A stretch of 64,000 nt of DNA. Source: Chrysemys picta bellii. Its lineage: Eukaryota > Chordata > Testudines > Emydidae. Positions within the stretch are counted from its first letter, which is position 1. Each line of letters begins with the position of its first letter. A model generated the notes under the pieces. It was not told the origin of the DNA and did no database searches. It saw nothing but the letters and a program-made list of their open reading frames with translations. Positions 56,601-62,289 of this stretch are shown here, in pieces. Both the position numbers and the translations under genes were made by a program. The stretch is from contig NW_027052954.1 in NCBI RefSeq assembly GCF_011386835.1, positions 1 through 64,000 of the forward strand, given 5' to 3'.

Positions 56601-58996
56601 AAGTCTTTATCTGCTAGACATTAATGTCTCATTGGATTGTATGTGCTATCGTTGTATGTGAAATTATGAAGTTCAGCTATGTCTGTGTTCCTGAAACACG
56701 TTGTGAGGTTCAAAACAGCCTTTCAGGTACAACAGTAAAAACGCCAAACAATGGCTTATTGAGGAAATGCACATAAGCAGCAGGGTTAGCCCAGGAACTG
56801 TCCACAATAGAAACCTCTCCGAGAGAACGCTACACAATGGGAACCGTTGGACCCAGGTCACAGCAAAAGAGTTTTCCAGCGGGTGGGAAGAGGAGATAAA
56901 AGGGGAACAATGACATCGGGGGGGGACCTCACGCTCCCTGCAATAAGACACATGGAAACACCTGAGGGACAAAGATTGAACTATGAGAAGTGATGGTGCC
57001 AGGCTGGAGAGAGATTCCTAGCCTGTGTAAGAAAACCTGGGAAATCCAAGCTGCAAAGCCAAGGCAGCTTGTCCCTTAAGAATCTGCCCACCTGTTTATC
57101 ACTCAGGGTGAGAATTTGCTCATGTAGAGCCTATCTATCCAGTGTGGAAAGCTTAGTTTGCGTGTTGTGTTTATTTACTAATGCAATCTGCTTTGTACCG
57201 TTTGCTATCTCTTATAACCACTTACAAGCTACCTCTTGTAGTTAATAATCTTATTGCTTGTTTATACCATAACCCAGTTTGTGCAATTAGCAACTGGGGG
57301 GAGGGGCAAAGAGTTGTGCATACCTCTCTCCACATGGAGGGAGGGGGCGAATTTCATAAAACCTTTGGGTCTGTACTCCAAAGGAGGTGGGCACCAGAGT
57401 ACTGGGACAAGCCCTTTCACCTGAGTCTTCCCAGAGCTGATCTCAGTGTCTGTGTCTTTCTGCAGCTGGGCGTGGCCCTGCCTGAGTGTATGGCTGGAAG
57501 AGGCTTGTGAGCCTAGCCCAGCAAGACGAGGTAAAGGGGGCCCAGGCTGGCAGAACAGGTGGGCTCGGTGGTAGCCCGGTACAGCAGGTGGCACCTCAAA
57601 GGGGGGCAACCCGTCACACTAGGGACTGTAACTCAAGACGGGACTTTTTAAAATGCTGTAGTTTAAACAGGAATTATTTGGGGGCAGGTCCCTGGCCTGT
57701 GTTATACAGGAGGTCACAGTGGTTCCGTCTGGCCTTAGAATCCATGCATCATCTGGAGAAGGGCAGATGTGCATGTGGACAGGGCACTAGCTGACAGGTC
57801 AGAGGAGGGCTCTTGGTACCTGGTCATTGCCCTTCAGAAAGGAGTCTATGCATTCCAGGGCCTCTCTCTCCTTCCAGTTGTGCCCCTTAAAGCAGGCGGT
57901 GCTACATGGCCATGGTGAATCTGATCAAAGACAGAGCAGTGGTAATACCTGGGTCTGCCAAGCTGCAGTCTGGGTGACAGAGATCTTAGAGAAAACCCTT
58001 GCCCCCACTCCCGCCCCAGCAGGGGAGCAGGGTCTGGCACAGCGATCCCTGGCTTCCCCACCTCTTTGCTGCCCAGCCCAGCAAAGACCCAGTCGGAGCC
58101 CTGGTTCCCAGCGGCCACCCCACTTCCCCGCCCAGCATGCAGGCTCAGTCTGGGGATTTGGGGAGCGCCACACCTGGAAGGAGGGACGATGTCAGGCCAT
58201 GAGGGGTGTCCCCACTCTCCGGCCCATTGCTGGAGGGGGCGGAGGGACTGGGAGTGAATCGGTCTGGTCCTTGCAGCAGGAGAGAGAACTGCTGCCCAGT
58301 CTGCATGGGATATGGGGACCCAGGGCCTGCCCGTTCTGCTTGTTCTGACTGCCTCTCCTGCCACCAACAATCAGCCAGAGGCACTGGGCTCCCATCGTCA
58401 ACACTCCCCCCAAATGCCCTGTGCTGCGACATGCGACAAAGGAGCCAACAGATGGGGCTGCAACATCAGGGAGCATCTTACGCTCTGGCCGGCGCCCTGC
58501 AATCCTAGGCTTTAACAACCCACCGTGCACCAAGCATCCCCTTCGACTGGTGGAAAACATCCTCCGACCCAGCAGCGTGACAGATCGGGGTGGGCGATTC
58601 AGTCAGTCTCCACCTGATGCTTCTGCCGCTATGCCCCGATCAGCTTTAGTGGCTGCAGCTGCTGCCAGCAGGAGGGGCCATTCCCCCCTGCCTGGGTTTT
58701 CCTGTCTCTCCATCTCGTGGCAACCCAGAGCAGTACAAGGTCTATGGAGTCTTCTCCCCACAATGACACCCTAGTCTTGCCCCCCCAACCCCCACAGGGG
58801 CCAAGTCCCACCCCAATGCAGGGCCATGGCCCCAGCCATTTTTGCAGCCCCCTCCGCCCACCCAGAAGGCGCCCACTCACCGGGATGGCGCGCACACTGC
58901 TGCTGCTGCCATTCCCTCCTCTGCCGACTCTTCCCTGGGGGAGGTTTTGTCTCCTCCCAGGCACGCCTGGGCTCTGGGCGGCCCTCCTCAGCCATC
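20940..58996 (-). CDS. Maestro HEAT-like repeat (MROH) protein, 22 coding exons, probably the MROH3P counterpart
   Basis: Coding exons, 5' to 3': 58995-58881, 57920-57820, 56212-56096, 54836-54757, 53345-53225, 52602-52516, 50263-50159, 48983-48854, 45120-45014, 43882-43733, 42434-42280, 41908-41773, 36180-36017, 35909-35772, 34355-34241, 32376-32236, 30026-29850, 24144-23989, 23107-23006, 22737-22635, 22190-22131, 21124-20940. They sum to 2745 nt, exactly 914 codons plus stop, with every junction in phase and no internal stop. MROH signatures are [22 protein letters not shown] with HKQGGWGML and [37 protein letters not shown] and QAAIRFIG. The product should be an all-helical HEAT solenoid; the biochemical role of the family is poorly known. 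It is shorter than MROH1 or MROH2 (about 1600 residues). Exon 9 uses an LTR-derived acceptor. The identification with human MROH3P rests on remembered synteny with KIF21B. Confidence 0.85.
22131..22190 (-). CDS. MROH exon 21
   Basis: A 60-nt exon: acceptor tatgtgtag|GG, donor AACG|gtgggt. It encodes [19 protein letters not shown]. Its split codons give the continuous IRFIG-LAARQ and AICN-DLKG joins. Confidence 0.85.
22635..22737 (-). CDS. MROH exon 20
   Basis: Acceptor gtcctag|CTG, donor CATAG|gtaacc. It encodes [20 protein letters not shown] and then [14 protein letters not shown]. The xxAIRFIG motif is a hallmark of MROH C-terminal HEAT repeats. Confidence 0.88.
23006..23107 (-). CDS. MROH exon 19
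   Basis: A 34-codon phase-0 exon: acceptor gttttgcag|GTG, donor GCCTG|gtgagg. It encodes [20 protein letters not shown], with DTWQSCDCL at its end. Confidence 0.86.
23989..24144 (-). CDS. MROH exon 18
   Basis: A 52-codon phase-0 exon: acceptor ctcttgcag|GTG, donor AGCCAG|gtgagg. It encodes [38 protein letters not shown] and NVSQ. Confidence 0.88.
25170..26523 (+). mobile_element. CR1 LINE, 3' half with RT remnants
   Basis: The plus strand reads [40 protein letters not shown], then after frameshifts [20 protein letters not shown] and so on, past the catalytic FADDTKLGG to [14 protein letters not shown]. The typical CR1 tail (ggttggactagatgacctcc, then repeated attctatg) ends it at about 26523. 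A missing base near 25370 and an in-frame TAG at 25548 (gccctaaggg) break the ORF. Confidence 0.92.
26530..28650 (-). mobile_element. Gypsy-type LTR retrotransposon remnant (gag, protease, integrase pieces)
   Basis: On the minus strand, pieces occur in gag-to-pol order. Gag has [17 protein letters not shown] (about 28250-28150) and a zinc knuckle [16 protein letters not shown] (about 27490). A protease-like [10 protein letters not shown] (about 27300) lacks the usual D-S/T-G. An integrase core follows, [20 protein letters not shown] and [14 protein letters not shown] (about 27000-26870). The reverse transcriptase is deleted between protease and integrase, and frames are broken. No LTR pair was identified. 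Confidence 0.72.
29850..30026 (-). CDS. MROH exon 17
   Basis: A 59-codon phase-0 exon: acceptor cacgcag|GTG, donor GATGAT|gtaagg. It encodes [36 protein letters not shown] and [10 protein letters not shown], a textbook MROH repeat. Confidence 0.92.
30715..30845. repeat. MIR SINE fragment
   Basis: ggcacagagaggctacgtga, then ctcgcccatggtcacccag and accgaacctgggttctcc follow the MIR core consensus. Similar fragments are at about 32035-32140, 55165-55280, 59205-59285, 60660-60800 and 63150-63260. Confidence 0.75.
30950..31407 (+). mobile_element. CR1 LINE 3' fragment
   Basis: The end of a CR1 ORF2 ([52 protein letters not shown]) is followed by the CR1 3' tail ending in ctatgaatctatgaaa. Confidence 0.9.
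32035..32140. repeat. MIR SINE fragment
   Basis: gacttgcccaaggtcacca, then agtgacagagccaggaatag and gggctcctgactcgag match the MIR core. It lies in an MROH intron. Confidence 0.7.
32236..32376 (-). CDS. MROH exon 16
   Basis: A 47-codon phase-0 exon: acceptor ggtgtgttag|CTC, donor GAGAAG|gtgaga. It encodes [19 protein letters not shown] and [20 protein letters not shown], the most diagnostic MROH repeat. Confidence 0.92.
33158..33619 (-). mobile_element. Solo LTR (ERV-like), minus orientation
   Basis: The sequence begins tgtcacgg and ends gcgtcaca on the plus strand and has perfect 5-bp target duplications CCCAC (33153-33157 and 33620-33624). On the minus strand it carries catctaataaacc (AATAAA) and tgttttactggctgg, shared with the LTRs at 34598-35258 and 62290-62965. 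No internal region remains. Confidence 0.85.
33730..34086. repeat. C-rich minisatellite (cccagagcctgcacccc)n
   Basis: Irregular tandem units combine ccaaactccctcccagagcc with tgcacccc-type stretches. It resembles the inverted interior of the hAT element at 42635-43613. The long Gly/Pro-rich frames in it are spurious. Confidence 0.7.
34241..34355 (-). CDS. MROH exon 15
   Basis: Acceptor cccatgccag|GGCC, donor ATTCAG|gtgagc. It encodes [35 protein letters not shown]. Its first G completes the Arg codon (CG|G) begun in exon 14. Confidence 0.9.
34598..35258 (+). mobile_element. Solo LTR (ERV-like), plus orientation
   Basis: This copy starts tgtgaccaagtgggacc and ends near gactccgtgata. It contains catctaataaacctctg with AATAAA, followed by ttttactggctggctaag. 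It is co-linear with the copy at 62290-62965. No clear target duplication was found. Confidence 0.75.
35346..35472. repeat. Short inverted-repeat element (MITE-like)
   Basis: ggtgggttagggaatatctt at the left recurs inverted as aagatattccctcccccacc at the right, about 85 bp apart. It resembles the element at 7622-7795. Confidence 0.55.
35772..35909 (-). CDS. MROH exon 14
   Basis: Acceptor ctgcatgcag|GTG, donor GCCCG|gtgagt. It encodes [32 protein letters not shown] and [10 protein letters not shown]. The CAV-x-A-x-x-AL and KQGGW motifs are strong family markers. Confidence 0.93.
36017..36180 (-). CDS. MROH exon 13
   Basis: Acceptor ttggctgcag|GCC, donor GTCAG|gtacca. It encodes [39 protein letters not shown] and [19 protein letters not shown] followed by CRQQV is characteristic of MROH proteins. 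Confidence 0.93.
36430..37927 (+). mobile_element. CR1 LINE, decayed, interrupted by a hAT MITE
   Basis: CR1 RT remnants occur in order: the aggataatggagcggctgg-type segment near 36520, [20 protein letters not shown] near 36900, [10 protein letters not shown] near 37360, then the tail to about 37927. Frames are broken many times. The element 37406-37521 is inserted in it. Confidence 0.85.
37406..37521. mobile_element. 116-bp hAT MITE (tagggtgaccagac family)
   Basis: Perfect terminal inverted repeats tagggtgaccaga and tctggtcaccct(a) enclose a core with the typical tcaggacgggggttgggggg and tataagaaaaagaccc blocks. Flanks tatagtga and cacagtga are a degenerate 8-bp duplication. It is inserted in CR1. 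Confidence 0.88.
38056..38112 (-). repeat. tRNA-derived SINE-like fragment
   Basis: The minus strand reads tagccgagtggttagggcac, then cccggggtctaaactc: an A-box-like and B-box-like pair with tRNA spacing. The CCA end and acceptor stem are not convincing, so it is probably a retroposed relic. Confidence 0.45.
38311..38572. mobile_element. 262-bp palindromic MITE
   Basis: The left end caggggtcggcaacatttgg is mirrored by the right end ccaaacgttgccgacccctg. The pairing continues through gcacgcggctcgccagggta and the inner ctgctgacgc block, so nearly the whole element can fold into one hairpin around a CG-rich loop. Ends are hAT-like; a target duplication is not clear. A CA microsatellite abuts its right end. 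Confidence 0.8.
38575..38625. repeat. (CA)n microsatellite
   Basis: Alternating cgcgcgcgca then about twenty CA units, directly after the palindromic MITE. Confidence 0.95.
38940..40600 (-). pseudogene. Decayed hAT transposase (KIAA1586/ZMYM-like type)
   Basis: Minus-strand pieces appear in N-to-C order. An N-terminal [15 protein letters not shown] lies at about 40500, a middle [20 protein letters not shown] at about 40010, the catalytic-region [20 protein letters not shown] and [16 protein letters not shown] at about 39800, and the C-terminal dimerisation region [12 protein letters not shown] at about 39195. Frames shift between every piece and several stops intervene. It is a transposon relic within an MROH intron, not a host gene. 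Confidence 0.7.
40640..41592 (+). mobile_element. CR1 LINE 3' half
   Basis: The frame 40595-41143 carries [20 protein letters not shown] and then [30 protein letters not shown] and so on. After a stop at 41141 the ORF continues to about 41386 with [19 protein letters not shown]. The tail ends near 41592. Confidence 0.9.
41773..41908 (-). CDS. MROH exon 12
   Basis: Acceptor ccctttgcag|CGTT, donor TTGGCT|gtaagt. It encodes [39 protein letters not shown] and REAPLA, joining in phase to exon 13. Confidence 0.9.
42280..42434 (-). CDS. MROH exon 11
   Basis: Acceptor tcccttccag|GTG, donor GACAG|gtacgg. It encodes [20 protein letters not shown], then [20 protein letters not shown] and GCSLSCD. Confidence 0.9.
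42588..43680 (-). mobile_element. CR1 3'-end fragment split by a hAT insertion
   Basis: On the plus strand, gattcatagactgcaaggcc, then ggtgatcacctagac, and after the hAT element tgacccccc and gccagagacctgcccccc, follow the CR1 3' terminus in reverse. The CR1 pieces are 42588-42634 and 43622-43680; the middle is the hAT element. Confidence 0.7.
42635..43613. mobile_element. 979-bp non-autonomous hAT element with minisatellite interior
   Basis: Perfect 8-bp target duplications ACCTAGAC occur at 42627-42634 and 43614-43621. The ends are inverted, caggggtctcaaactca and tgtgtttgagacccctg. The interior has a ggggtgcaggaggggtgtgg-type minisatellite (about 42850-43230). It also has a strong hairpin, ttgcttcaggcaccgccccc near 43290 against gggggcggtgcctgaagcaa near 43365. 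It is non-coding. Confidence 0.92.
43733..43882 (-). CDS. MROH exon 10
   Basis: A 50-codon phase-0 exon: acceptor ttgtttcag|ATG, donor GAGAGG|gtaaga. It encodes [40 protein letters not shown] and PRLER. Confidence 0.92.
44262..44862 (+). mobile_element. CR1 LINE 3' fragment
   Basis: [20 protein letters not shown], then [20 protein letters not shown] and further to [16 protein letters not shown], followed by the CR1 3' tail ending near 44862. Closely related to the CR1 at 25170-26523. Confidence 0.92.
45014..45120 (-). CDS. MROH exon 9, with LTR-derived 5' edge
   Basis: The exon encodes [20 protein letters not shown] and [15 protein letters not shown]; donor ACATGG|gtaagt. Its first eight bases (CTATGACA) and its acceptor (cttccctttatag) lie inside the antisense end of the LTR at 45113-45938. 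Phase is right on both sides: T from exon 8 plus CT gives Ser, and the end is phase 0. The ancestral acceptor is about 0.8 kb upstream, beyond the LTR. Confidence 0.88.
45113..45938 (+). mobile_element. Solo ERV LTR inserted in an MROH coding exon
   Basis: The 826-bp sequence begins TGTCATAGCTATAAAGGGAA and ends GCAGCCTTGACA, with TGTCA/TGACA inverted termini. It is flanked by 5-bp near-duplications gccag (45108-45112) and gccac (45939-45943). I recognise it as a common turtle ERV LTR type. No internal retroviral sequence is present. Its left end supplies the splice acceptor of MROH exon 9. Confidence 0.85.
45939..45977 (-). other. Stranded ancestral 5' end and splice acceptor of MROH exon 9
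   Basis: On the minus strand a strong pyrimidine tract, tgtttcccctccctggctcag, precedes CCTCAATGATGGTGGC and then the LTR. Joined across the LTR to 45112, this gives an exon of 110 nt in the same phase (2 + 36 codons) as the present 107-nt exon (2 + 35 codons). The stranded exon stub is 45939-45954 and the old AG is at 45955-45956. Confidence 0.8.
46145..47423 (+). mobile_element. CR1-group LINE: ORF1 esterase-like piece and RT remnants
   Basis: The frame 46210-46719 contains [20 protein letters not shown] and [13 protein letters not shown]. These resemble the SGNH-esterase domain of CR1-group ORF1 proteins (GDS block and CLPGA motif). RT remnants follow: [39 protein letters not shown] and VAKFADD. 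The same LINE resumes after the Penelope fragment at 47556. Confidence 0.75.
47424..47555 (-). mobile_element. Penelope-like terminal fragment with a degenerate hammerhead ribozyme
   Basis: The fragment splits the CR1-group LINE and is flanked by agaaag on both sides. It is the same terminal sequence seen inverted at 317-395. On the minus strand, 47552-47513 folds as a hammerhead relic. The stem II hairpin gtgggctgtagtccac is preserved, but the expected CUGAUGA core reads ccgaaga and the GAAA core reads caaa. It should be inactive. Confidence 0.7.
47556..48600 (+). mobile_element. CR1-group LINE 3' part, interrupted by a MITE
   Basis: Continuation of the LINE at 46145-47423: sequence for [20 protein letters not shown] and then [17 protein letters not shown], with frameshifts. 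A tail with gactagatgaaccattggtc-like sequence ends near 48600. The element at 47857-48124 is inserted. Confidence 0.78.
47857..48124. mobile_element. Palindromic MITE (gtctacact family)
   Basis: The element begins gggggcaagtctacacttc and ends gtagtatagacctggg. It includes ggtgtggatttttcacaccc with the gagcaatgtcgttataacaa arm, a self-complementary layout common in turtle hAT MITEs. Non-coding. Confidence 0.6.
48854..48983 (-). CDS. MROH exon 8
   Basis: Acceptor tctccatcag|GAA, donor CTAAAAT|gtaaga. It encodes [40 protein letters not shown] and QLK. It leaves T, which exon 9 completes to Ser. Confidence 0.9.
50159..50263 (-). CDS. MROH exon 7
   Basis: A 35-codon phase-0 exon: acceptor ttgtttctctcag|GCC, donor TGCAAG|gtgagc. 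It encodes [20 protein letters not shown] and [15 protein letters not shown]. LLPWTxSKE-x-HxRLRA is a family motif. Confidence 0.92.
50275..52065 (+). mobile_element. CR1 LINE, decayed
   Basis: Broken CR1 ORF2 in order: [20 protein letters not shown] near 50400, [20 protein letters not shown] near 50765, [18 protein letters not shown] near 51260, [20 protein letters not shown] near 51700, then a tail ending about 52065. It begins about 12 bases beyond the acceptor of MROH exon 7. Confidence 0.88.
52516..52602 (-). CDS. MROH exon 6
   Basis: A 29-codon phase-0 exon: acceptor tctgcacacag|ACT, donor TTGGAG|gtctgg (weak but GT). It encodes [20 protein letters not shown] and LLVVEKILE. Confidence 0.87.
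53225..53345 (-). CDS. MROH exon 5
   Basis: Acceptor tctcttagcag|AGTG, with a second in-frame AG three bases upstream. Donor ACCAAG|gtaagc. It encodes [37 protein letters not shown] and YTK. Confidence 0.88.
54757..54836 (-). CDS. MROH exon 4
   Basis: Acceptor tgtctccccag|GAG, donor GATGAG|gtaccc. It encodes [20 protein letters not shown] and LIIMEM, plus two bases of an Arg codon. Confidence 0.87.
55165..55280. repeat. MIR SINE fragment
   Basis: aactgaggcacagaggggga, then agtgacttgcccaaagtct and gtagaacccaggtgtgctga match the MIR consensus. Confidence 0.75.
55525..56060 (+). mobile_element. CR1 LINE fragment
   Basis: Remnants of the CR1 RT C-terminal region occur in order. gccaaaagggctaatgccat lies near 55640, [20 protein letters not shown] near 55700, and the GVRRATRVI-like and SERLKELN pieces near 55870. 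The element ends just before MROH exon 3. Confidence 0.8.
56096..56212 (-). CDS. MROH exon 3
   Basis: A 39-codon phase-0 exon: acceptor tgcggggcgtag|GAC, donor ATAACG|gtgagt. It encodes [20 protein letters not shown] and [19 protein letters not shown]. Confidence 0.87.
56523..57618 (+). mobile_element. Solo LTR (ERV-like), ~1.1 kb
   Basis: The sequence starts tgacaccccaatattcgcca and ends gggcaacccgtcaca, TG..CA in form. It contains tgtttatttactaatgcaat, cagggtgagaatttgctc and other blocks I associate with a turtle LTR family. Target duplications are not clear (caccc versus ctagg), so the left edge may be a few bases off. Confidence 0.65.
57640..57760 (+). mobile_element. CR1 3'-end fragment
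   Basis: gggggcaggtccctggcctg, then tgttatacaggaggtcacag and tctggccttagaatccatg follow the CR1 3' terminus. Confidence 0.75.
57820..57920 (-). CDS. MROH exon 2
   Basis: Donor GACCAG|gtacca. The phase-compatible acceptor is ctgctctgtctttgatcag|AT. G from exon 1 plus AT gives Asp, and the rest reads [16 protein letters not shown], then [17 protein letters not shown]. Alternative acceptors at 57885/57886 (AAG) and 57901/57902 (TAG) are not in phase with exon 1. Confidence 0.72.
58881..58996 (-). CDS. MROH exon 1 (start codon at 58995)
   Basis: Acceptor tggcttcttgtag|G leads directly to ATG at 58995-58993; donor CATCCCG|gtgagt. It encodes [20 protein letters not shown] and [18 protein letters not shown], a charged, probably disordered N-terminus. 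The 5' acceptor implies an upstream non-coding exon, not identified. The match of phases with exon 2 is the main support. Confidence 0.6.
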
Positions 58997-58999
58997 CTA

Positions 59000-61900
59000 C
59001 AAGAAGCCAGGACAAGGCATTGCTTGTGAGTGACGAGAGGCGATTGCCCCGTTCAGCATCAGGGCCAGCCCAGTTATTTCTGTCCCACCAGCACCTACAG
59101 ATGCCAGCTGAGCTCAGGGCCCTGTTGCACCAGGTGCTGCAGACAATCGCTGGGCTGGAGGGCTCAGACTCTAACTAGCCAAGGCAGCCAGCAGGGAAAC
59201 AAGGGAAGGGATGTGCTCAAAGTCACCCAGGATTAGAACCCAGGTGTCTGAACTCCCAGGCCAGCAGCCCATCCCACAGGCCAAACGGCCTCCTCTGGGT
59301 CACTCCCACCTCTCCTTCTCCTGGTTCACAAGCTGCACAGCAGACAGGCTGGATCCAACCACTCAGGATTCTTCCTGCCCCATGGAATGACCCTGATCCC
59401 TTCCCCAAGGAATATTGGGGCCGTGGCAGTTCGCAGGTGGGCGAGGCCAGTGGGGTGGGGGAGGTGGGGCGGGCTCGTGAGCAGCAGGAGTTGCTCAGAC
59501 ACACCCGTGAAGGGGCAGGAGCAGAAGGCAGGAGAGCGGCAGGGAGGCTGGTACCTTCTCATGCAACCTCGGTGTGGCTGGCGATGCAATGGAAAAGCAG
59601 AGGCGGGCAATAGAAGATTCTCCTACCTGGAGTCAGGAGTGGGCAGAAGCTGGCGTGTATATGGGCCACCCACTTTCTGCTGCCGGTGGCGGAGCTGAAA
59701 TGGCTGGTTCAGCTTTCCCAGCGGCACGTGCCAGCTCTCGCTCTGCCAGAGCCAAGCCTGGCAGTGAGGGGATGAGGCTGTGCCAGCCAGCAGGGGGCGT
59801 GTCACAATGGGCAGGCGAGTCACAAGCCAGTCAATGTGTGACTGCCCAGCCATGGGCTGCCCCAGCCCAGACTAGTTCTGGCCTCGCCGGGGCTTTAGAG
59901 CCTCTCCTTCCCCACCGGGGTCATGGGAGGGACCTTCCGCTCCCCACAGTCACAGACTTTAGGCCAGAAGGGACCGCTCAGGTCATCTAGTCCCAGCTTC
60001 TGCGGACCCCAGGCCACAGCCCCTCCCCGCGTCCATACAGCTGGAGCCGGGGGCGGGGGGGAGGTCTCCAGATCCCCGAGTGGGAGAATCAGTTCCATCC
60101 CGGTTCCTCCTCCTTGTGACAGCGCAGAACAGGGGTTCCCGAACGCTCCCCTCCCCCAGCTCCCAGCCCACGCGGGCGGCTCTTTGTGCTTGCCCAAGCT
60201 GCTGGGCGCCTTGGCCGTAGGATGTAAAATGGCCCCATCTCTGCTTCCCCTCCCACCGCGGCAACAACACAGAAACTGCTTTCATAGCACCCCCCCCACC
60301 CCCGCCCCCGCCCAACTGAGTCTCAGGCCTTGCTAGCCGCTCAGTGCCATGGCAGCCCCAGGAGACGATTGCTGCGGGAGTCTCGGCTCAGGGGGAGGCA
60401 GTGACTCCTAGAAGCAGGGAGAGCAGCAGCACCATAGATCAGGGAGGTCTGGCAATGCCAGTGGCTGGCTGGAGTCTGACAGCCCAGGCACCCAGAGCAG
60501 ACAGTCAAAGGCCAAACCCCTCTCACCACCAGTTCTGTAGCTCCCCCTTGCCTTTGGTGTGTCTTAGGCACCATCCTGGCCCTCATCCCCATGGCATCAG
60601 AGCACTGTCCAACCTCGATTGCATTTATTCTAACCTCCCCCTGCAGGGCAGGGCCTGGCTGCTACCTCCACTGAACAGACAGGAAACTGCAGCACAGAGG
60701 GAATAAGGGATTTGCCCGAGGCCACACAGAGCATCTGTGGCAGAGCTGGGAATTGACTATGGGTCTCCTGGGTCTCAGGCTGGCACCTTCTCTTCCAACC
60801 TCCTGCCCCCTTTGCCCCTGGTTCAGTGTGAGCTGTGAGAGCTCTCTGGGGCACAGGAGCTGGCTGGTGCCCAGATGGAACTACATTGCCTATTGCACAT
60901 ATCTCGCTTTTCCCAAACATTGAGTCTGCTGCTACAACCATACCAGGGCCCGCCAGGATCCTTGCAGCTGGTCAGTGCTAAGTTTTGAACTGTGCTAAGT
61001 AGGGAAGACAAACTAGATCTTCCATCACTAGCGCAGCTCTGTGTTACTGGGGACTCACTGCTGGCTCAACCCAACCAGCCCTCCTCACACGGAGCCTGTA
61101 AATCCTCCAGCCCTGCTGTTCTCCTTTGTATTTCGGCAGTGCCCAGAGGGCTCAGTCCCGGATCAGGGCCCTGCAGTGCTAGACATTGTACACACACAGC
61201 CCGATTCCCCCCACGCTTGGTCTCCTGAATGGCTCCTGCCCCAAGGAGGGACGGCTCTATTCCTCACCCAATGTCTCCTGCTGGCAGAGATGCTCTGAGA
61301 GACGTCTACGCTCTGGGTCTCTGGGCTTCCCGGGCTGGGAGGCAAGCGTGGCTGTCTCCGGGCGGTTCTGCTGACTCTCCAGCAGCTGCACTTCAGGTGT
61401 CCTAATGCAGCCCTAGTCCTCTCCAGTGCTCAGGGGCACTGTCCTGGCATCGGACTGTCCTGATAAATAGAACAATGGCTCCTGGCACCCTGAGAATTCC
61501 TGTTCCCCTGGCAACCTCAGTGCCATTTCCTATGGAAGTGATGGTGTCAGCAAAGGTGATGGAGGTGGTCAGGCCTAGTGGTTGGAGCTGGACTCAGGGG
61601 GCGGGGGCAGGGCATGGGTGGAGCAAGGCCGGAGCGAGACCAGGGCTGGAGTAGGACTAGGAACAGGCTGGAGCAGGCTCAGCCTGTTGCCAATGTCAGG
61701 CAGGAGCGAGTTCCTGGCCCTGGAGTGATGTTGAACAGACTGAGCTGCTGCTGTGAGACTGATATACCTGCTCTGGAGACACAAGGCCAGTTCCTGGCTT
61801 GTGGATTAGCTGGAGCCCAGCACAGGAGGGAATCAGCACCTTACAGATGGCTCCCGGGACGCTTGGCTCCCGGCCCTCTGGGTATTGACATGCCAGGTGC

Positions 61901-62285
61901 AGGGGCAAGGTGCAGCGCCAGGGAGGAGATTGGGGAGGCAGGAGCACTGAGGTGGGGCTGAGCGGGCAGGTGCTGAGGAGCTGCGGCTGGCTGGCCAGCA
62001 GAGAGGAGGAGCAGCAGCTCGGCTCTGGAGGGCCCAGCTGCAGCTCCACACAGGGCGCTGCCAGAGCCTGGCAGGCGGCTGGCTGAAGTGGCACTTTGTG
62101 ATCTGGCACGGGCGGGAGCTAGCTCCCCACAGCTGAACGCTCCGCAGCACCGGTGGATTCAGATCCAAACCAGGATCTGGCTCCAAATTCACAGCTGGCC
62201 CTTCCCCCGATCTGGAGCAGCTCGCACCGTCTGGGGGTGGTTGATTTCACAAGAGAGGGGGCTTCCCACAGACTCTCCAACTCCC
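59000..62285. other. Intergenic region; no gene recognised
   Basis: Upstream of the MROH coding start and of the plus-strand gene. Seen here are MIR fragments (59205-59285, 60660-60800) and a short CR1 3' fragment in minus orientation (59945-60030, agggaccgctcaggtcatct). Other GC-rich frames show no family resemblance. MROH 5' UTR exons and promoter may lie here but could not be placed. Confidence 0.5.
60660..60800. repeat. MIR SINE fragment
   Basis: gacaggaaactgcagcacag, then gatttgcccgaggccacac and gcagagctgggaattgacta follow the MIR core. Confidence 0.75.
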
Positions 62286-62289
62286 TCAC

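Noticed and set aside
57820..57901. Exon 2 of the MROH gene starting at 57885 or 57901
   Set aside because: Both start in a phase that does not join to exon 1; the 57920 acceptor does and has a better pyrimidine tract. Kept open in case exon 1 is not the true upstream exon.
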